Source: JBAWVR01 sp964583845
GTDB lineage: Bacteria > Patescibacteriota > Minisyncoccia > Phycocordibacterales > GWA1-40-21
Length of the DNA stretch: 17,580 nt
Direction of reading: 5' to 3'
NCBI GenBank assembly: GCA_964583845.1
Contig: CAZOXG010000020.1
Span: 1-17,580 of the forward strand
In this document: positions 15,140 through 17,580 of the stretch, piece after piece
How the letters are laid out: each line of letters opens with the position of its first letter
How positions within the stretch are numbered: the stretch's first letter is position 1
Program-made: the position numbers and the translations under genes
The notes under the pieces: generated by a model
Told to the model about the DNA's origin: nothing
What the model saw: the letters and a program-made list of their open reading frames with translations, nothing else
Database searches by the model: none

Positions 15140-16450
15140 TTATAAATTTTTAAAGAAGTTTATTAATGAGTCTTCAGTTAATACAGTCTCAGTACTGTTG
15201 GCTAGTTCTTTAATTTTTAAGTTACCAGTTTTTACTTCTTCTTCACCTAAAACCGTAATAAAAGGCATTAAGGATTTGTCGGCATATTTAATTTGCTCAC
15301 CAACTTTTTTGCCAGAATAATCTACAGCCACGGAGATATCAGCTGAACGTAGTTTTTGAGCTAGGTCTTGAGCATAGCCTTTAGCAGACTCCTCGGCTAA
15401 ACAAATATACAGTTTTGTTGGTGGAGTATATTTTGGAAGGAGACCATAGGTTTCGAGTATATTACGAATACCAACGTCGCCGACCCCCATGCCTACGGCC
15501 GGAATTTTTTCACTACCAAAGATGGAAAGTAAGTCGTCATAGCGACCACCACCCATGATGGCGCGACGGTTATCAGGGTGTTTGTCGTTAATTTCAAAAA
15601 CTATACCAGTATAATAATCAAAACCACGCATAATCGTTTGATCAAAAATAACATTGGTTATGCCCAGTTTTTCTAGATTATTCATCAAATCTTTAATTTC
15701 TTTGATTGCACCGTCAATTTCTTCACCACGGGATATCTGGCTAACGAATTCTTCAAAATTCTTGGAGTTAAGTAAAGTTAAAAAACTACTACCAGCCTCA
15801 GGAATAATTTCGTTAATATTTTGTTCAAACTGTTCAGCTGACATTTTGTTCTTACGGTCAATCAGTTTGGCAACGCGGTGAGCAGATTCAGTATTCAAGG
15901 CATACATTTCATTGAGAATAAAATCAATGACCTTGCGACTGTTTATACGGATTTCAAAATCGGAATCTTTTAAACCAAAACTCTTTAACATATCTGAGGC
16001 CAAGGATAAAACTTCGGTTTCGGCATCAATAGTTTTTACACCAAAAATATCGACGTTAAATTGCCAGTGTTCGCGGAGACGTCCACGTTGAGGTGCTTCA
16101 TACCGAAAAAGATTTGGCATAGAAAACCATCGGATAGGTGTTGGTAGTTCACGACGTTTAGCGGCAATCATACGAGCGAGGGTAGGGGTCATCTCGGGAC
16201 GTAAAGTTACTTCACGGTCTCCACGATCAGTAAAAGTGTAAGTTTGTTCATTAACTATTTCCTCGCCAGACTTTGCTTTGTACAAATCCGAAGATTCTAA
16301 AACAGAAGCATCATATTGCAAATAACCATACTTCTCGGCGGTTTTTTTCCAAGTATTAAAAATGTGATTCTGAACAAACATGTCAGTCGGAAAGAAGTCT
16401 CTAACCCCCTTATATGATTCAGTTGAGATTTTGATTTTTGGATTATTCAT
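15140..16450 (-). CDS. hisS: Histidine--tRNA ligase
   Basis: Class II histidyl-tRNA synthetase (436 aa, normal length) that charges tRNA-His in the cytoplasm. Motif 1 is around GVRDFFP; TLRPEMTPTLAR lies at 83-93; motif 2 is FRYEAPQRGRLREH (115-128); the histidine-specific RGFDYYTG lies at 275-282, and GGGRYDDLL begins at 300. The C-terminal anticodon-binding domain runs from about residue 340. Motif 3 reads VGMGVGDVGI (319-328), lacking the usual Glu-Arg (GxGxER), although everything else is intact. No T-box leader is seen upstream. A minus-strand TATAAA (16465-16460 region) lies 8 bases before the ATG and could give a near-leaderless message. It is followed after 4 bases by the exonuclease gene. 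Confidence 0.96.
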   Translation of the reverse strand: MNNPKIKISTESYKGVRDFFPTDMFVQNHIFNTWKKTAEKYGYLQYDASVLESSDLYKAKSGEEIVNEQTYTFTDRGDREVTLRPEMTPTLARMIAAKRRELPTPIRWFSMPNLFRYEAPQRGRLREHWQFNVDIFGVKTIDAETEVLSLASDMLKSFGLKDSDFEIRINSRKVIDFILNEMYALNTESAHRVAKLIDRKNKMSAEQFEQNINEIIPEAGSSFLTLLNSKNFEEFVSQISRGEEIDGAIKEIKDLMNNLEKLGITNVIFDQTIMRGFDYYTGIVFEINDKHPDNRRAIMGGGRYDDLLSIFGSEKIPAVGMGVGDVGIRNILETYGLLPKYTPPTKLYICLAEESAKGYAQDLAQKLRSADISVAVDYSGKKVGEQIKYADKSLMPFITVLGEEEVKTGNLKIKELANSTETVLTEDSLINFFKNL

Positions 16451-16603
16451 TTATTTGTTTTATACTAAATTTCAAACATATTACGATATTTCCTTAATCC
16501 CACTAGTTAGTGGAGGAAATAGGAAATTTGTTTAGGTATTAATTCCTACCCTTTATACTAAATACTTATACTATATACTATCAAGGTAAATATTAACCGA
16601 AAT
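16451..16603. promoter_or_regulatory. Divergent hisS/truB intergenic region with a dyad and repeated TATACT motifs
   Basis: A 153-base gap between divergent starts. It holds the perfect dyad CCACTA-GT-TAGTGG (16500-16513), flanked by ATTTCCT (16488-16494) and AGGAAAT (16514-16520), which could extend the stem across a five-base bulge. AGGAAAT is directly repeated at 16521-16527. Toward truB, TATACT occurs at 16567-16572 and 16574-16579, either usable as a -10. The element TTATACTAAAT appears both near hisS (about 16460) and near truB (about 16553). The dyad may be an operator acting on both genes or a transcript hairpin. Confidence 0.45.
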
Positions 16604-17377
16604 ATGACCCTAAAACAAGGTATTGAAAGACAGGTGAAAGATGGTGCCATAATAATCCAGAAAGACCGAGGTGAGACACCTTTGGAGTCTTTATCTCGTT
16701 ATCGACTATTACACCCTGGATTAGCGAAAGAAAAAATGACTTATGTGGGTCGTTTAGATCCTTTGGCCCATGGCGAGCTTTTGGTCTTGATTGGCGAGGA
16801 GTGTAAAAAGCGAGAAGAATATTTAGGTTTAGATAAAGTATATAAAGTAAAATTATTACTTGGTGTGCAAACTGACACATTTGATTGTCTGGGTTTAATT
16901 GTGAAAAGTTCAGTGGTAAATATAAAAGATATAAAAGAAATTATTGAAAACAAGTTAAAGAACTTGGTTGGAAAATGGTTACAAAAATATCCTTGGTTTT
17001 CATCTCGGACAGTGCAGGGAAAAAGTTTGTTTGATTGGTTTAAGTCTGGTCGTCAATCTGAAATAGAGAGACCGAGTAGGGAGGTTGAAATCAATAAATT
17101 GGAAATTATTAATTGGTCAGAAAAGAAATCAACAGAAATATACCAAGAGGTTGTTGGTGTAATTAATAAAGTGTCAGGTGATTTTAGACAAAAAGAAACT
17201 TTAAAGCTTTGGCAGGAATGGCTCGAACAAAATCAAAATACCCCCCTTCCAATAATTGAAATTAGAGTTCATTGCTCTACCGGTTCCTACATGAGAGGTA
17301 TAGCTGAAAAGCTTAGTGAAGACTTGGATTTACCTATATTGGCCTGGGAAATTGAACGAGAAAAGGTGCTTATATAA
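16604..17377 (+). CDS. truB: tRNA pseudouridine-55 synthase, divergent and without PUA domain
   Basis: A TruB-family enzyme (257 aa; E. coli 314) that makes pseudouridine at position 55 in the T-loop of tRNA. The catalytic motif is GRLDPLAHGELLVLIGEE with D52 as the nucleophile. KVYKVKLLLGVQTDTFDCLG matches the following conserved strand, YPWFSSRTVQGKSLFDWFKSG corresponds to the usual PP-S-A-KV-G-LYE-AR-G segment, and HCSTGSYMRGIAEKL matches the CSKGTYIRSL block. The protein ends shortly after this, so the C-terminal PUA RNA-binding domain is missing, and the N-terminus lacks the common KPxGxTS and HxGTLDP wording. These are departures but the catalytic core is complete. It is transcribed away from hisS; no partner gene follows. 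Confidence 0.9.
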   Translation: MTLKQGIERQVKDGAIIIQKDRGETPLESLSRYRLLHPGLAKEKMTYVGRLDPLAHGELLVLIGEECKKREEYLGLDKVYKVKLLLGVQTDTFDCLGLIVKSSVVNIKDIKEIIENKLKNLVGKWLQKYPWFSSRTVQGKSLFDWFKSGRQSEIERPSREVEINKLEIINWSEKKSTEIYQEVVGVINKVSGDFRQKETLKLWQEWLEQNQNTPLPIIEIRVHCSTGSYMRGIAEKLSEDLDLPILAWEIEREKVLI

Positions 17378-17434
17378 TATATATAATTATTAATCTTTTC
17401 TACAATACGGCTAATAATCAGGTTATATTACTTC

Positions 17435-17549
17435 CTTAGTCTCATACTTTATACTTACACTATCCTTATCTGGTATTTTACTACTATGTGTGCTATAATT
17501 GTCTTTGTCGAAGATGTTTCTCGCTGGATTTAAGTTTTCTTAGTCTCAT
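17435..17549 (+). repeat. 11-bp direct repeat flanking the right-edge promoter
   Basis: CTTAGTCTCAT occurs at 17435-17445 and again at 17539-17549, 104 bases apart, one copy upstream and one downstream of the promoter at 17489. The second copy overlaps a possible start codon at 17548. A protein-binding pair (looping repressor) is one possibility; chance duplication in AT-rich sequence is another. Confidence 0.3.
17489..17506 (+). promoter_or_regulatory. Strong extended -10 promoter near the right edge
   Basis: TGTGC-TATAAT (hexamer 17494-17499) is a perfect consensus -10 with a TRTGn extension; the -35 position (about 17471-17476) is poor. A start near 17506-17507 is predicted, so a transcription unit begins here and continues beyond the window. 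No terminator is recognisable between truB and this point. Confidence 0.6.
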
Positions 17550-17580
17550 GCGAAGGTCGCTTCTATCGATTTTTAGAAGA
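17548..17580 (+). CDS. Possible start of a further gene (cut by window edge)
   Basis: From the ATG at 17548 the frame stays open to the window end and reads MRRSLLSIFRR, a basic N-terminus with hydrophobic residues. It lies about 42 bases after the predicted start of the 17494 promoter. Only 11 codons are visible and no ribosome site is seen, so this is weak. The transcript may instead be an RNA gene. Confidence 0.2.
   Translation, partial: MRRSLLSIFRR

Noticed and set aside
16451..16603. T-box riboswitch for hisS
   Set aside because: On the minus strand there is an AGGGTAGG near the far end but no full AGGGTGG-ACCGCG T-box sequence, specifier stem or terminator, so it was not called.
16593..16953. 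Minus-strand ORFs over the start of truB
   Set aside because: The plus-strand frame carries the TruB catalytic motif and family blocks, and the antisense frames show low-complexity hydrophobic or mixed sequence with no motif.

Overview
The window is an AT-rich bacterial chromosome segment that is almost entirely coding, with no gap longer than 203 bases. It uses the standard bacterial code: TGA is a genuine stop in two genes and TGG encodes Trp. The combination of rpoB-rpoC-dnaG-rpoD in one cluster, a lysine-rich tail on the sigma factor, a short divergent TruB, very small intergenic gaps and no Shine-Dalgarno sequence before any start suggests a Candidate Phyla Radiation / Patescibacteria member, possibly a Parcubacteria-type lineage. 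This is inference from gene style; no rRNA gene is present to settle it.

Left part (1-7086), information processing: the end of rpoB, then rpoC, dnaG and rpoD on the plus strand, closed by a strong intrinsic terminator. RNA polymerase beta and beta', the replication primase and the primary sigma factor are thus in one probable transcription unit, recalling the rpsU-dnaG-rpoD macromolecular synthesis operon of other bacteria. A perfect stem-loop surrounds the rpoC stop codon.

Middle (7104-10586): a single-gene unit with its own promoter and terminator encodes a 1145-residue UvrD/AddA-type helicase with a C-terminal RecB-family nuclease domain. Its terminator is shared with a convergent membrane-anchored DsbA-like thiol oxidoreductase gene (10592-11371, minus).

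Right-centre (11456-14546): a five-gene operon starts divergently from the DsbA gene: ZIP metal transporter, undecaprenyl-diphosphate phosphatase (uppP), two overlapping four-helix SMR-like membrane proteins with opposite predicted topologies, and a nucleotidyltransferase. Adjacency of uppP to a paired SMR-like transporter resembles, in principle, the ArnE/ArnF lipid-carrier flippase arrangement, and is the most interesting functional hypothesis here.

Right end: hisS and a small DEDDy exonuclease form a minus-strand pair that reads into the same terminator region. truB runs divergently from hisS, across an intergenic region holding a dyad and repeated TATACT motifs. The last 200 bases hold an extended -10 promoter and possibly the first codons of a further gene.

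Promoter logic: three promoters (11392-11411 minus, 11451-11461 plus, 17489-17499 plus) share a TRTGn extended -10. For the ZIP gene and the helicase gene the -10 hexamer sits exactly where the A of the ATG would be +1, which implies leaderless mRNAs and fits the missing Shine-Dalgarno sequences.
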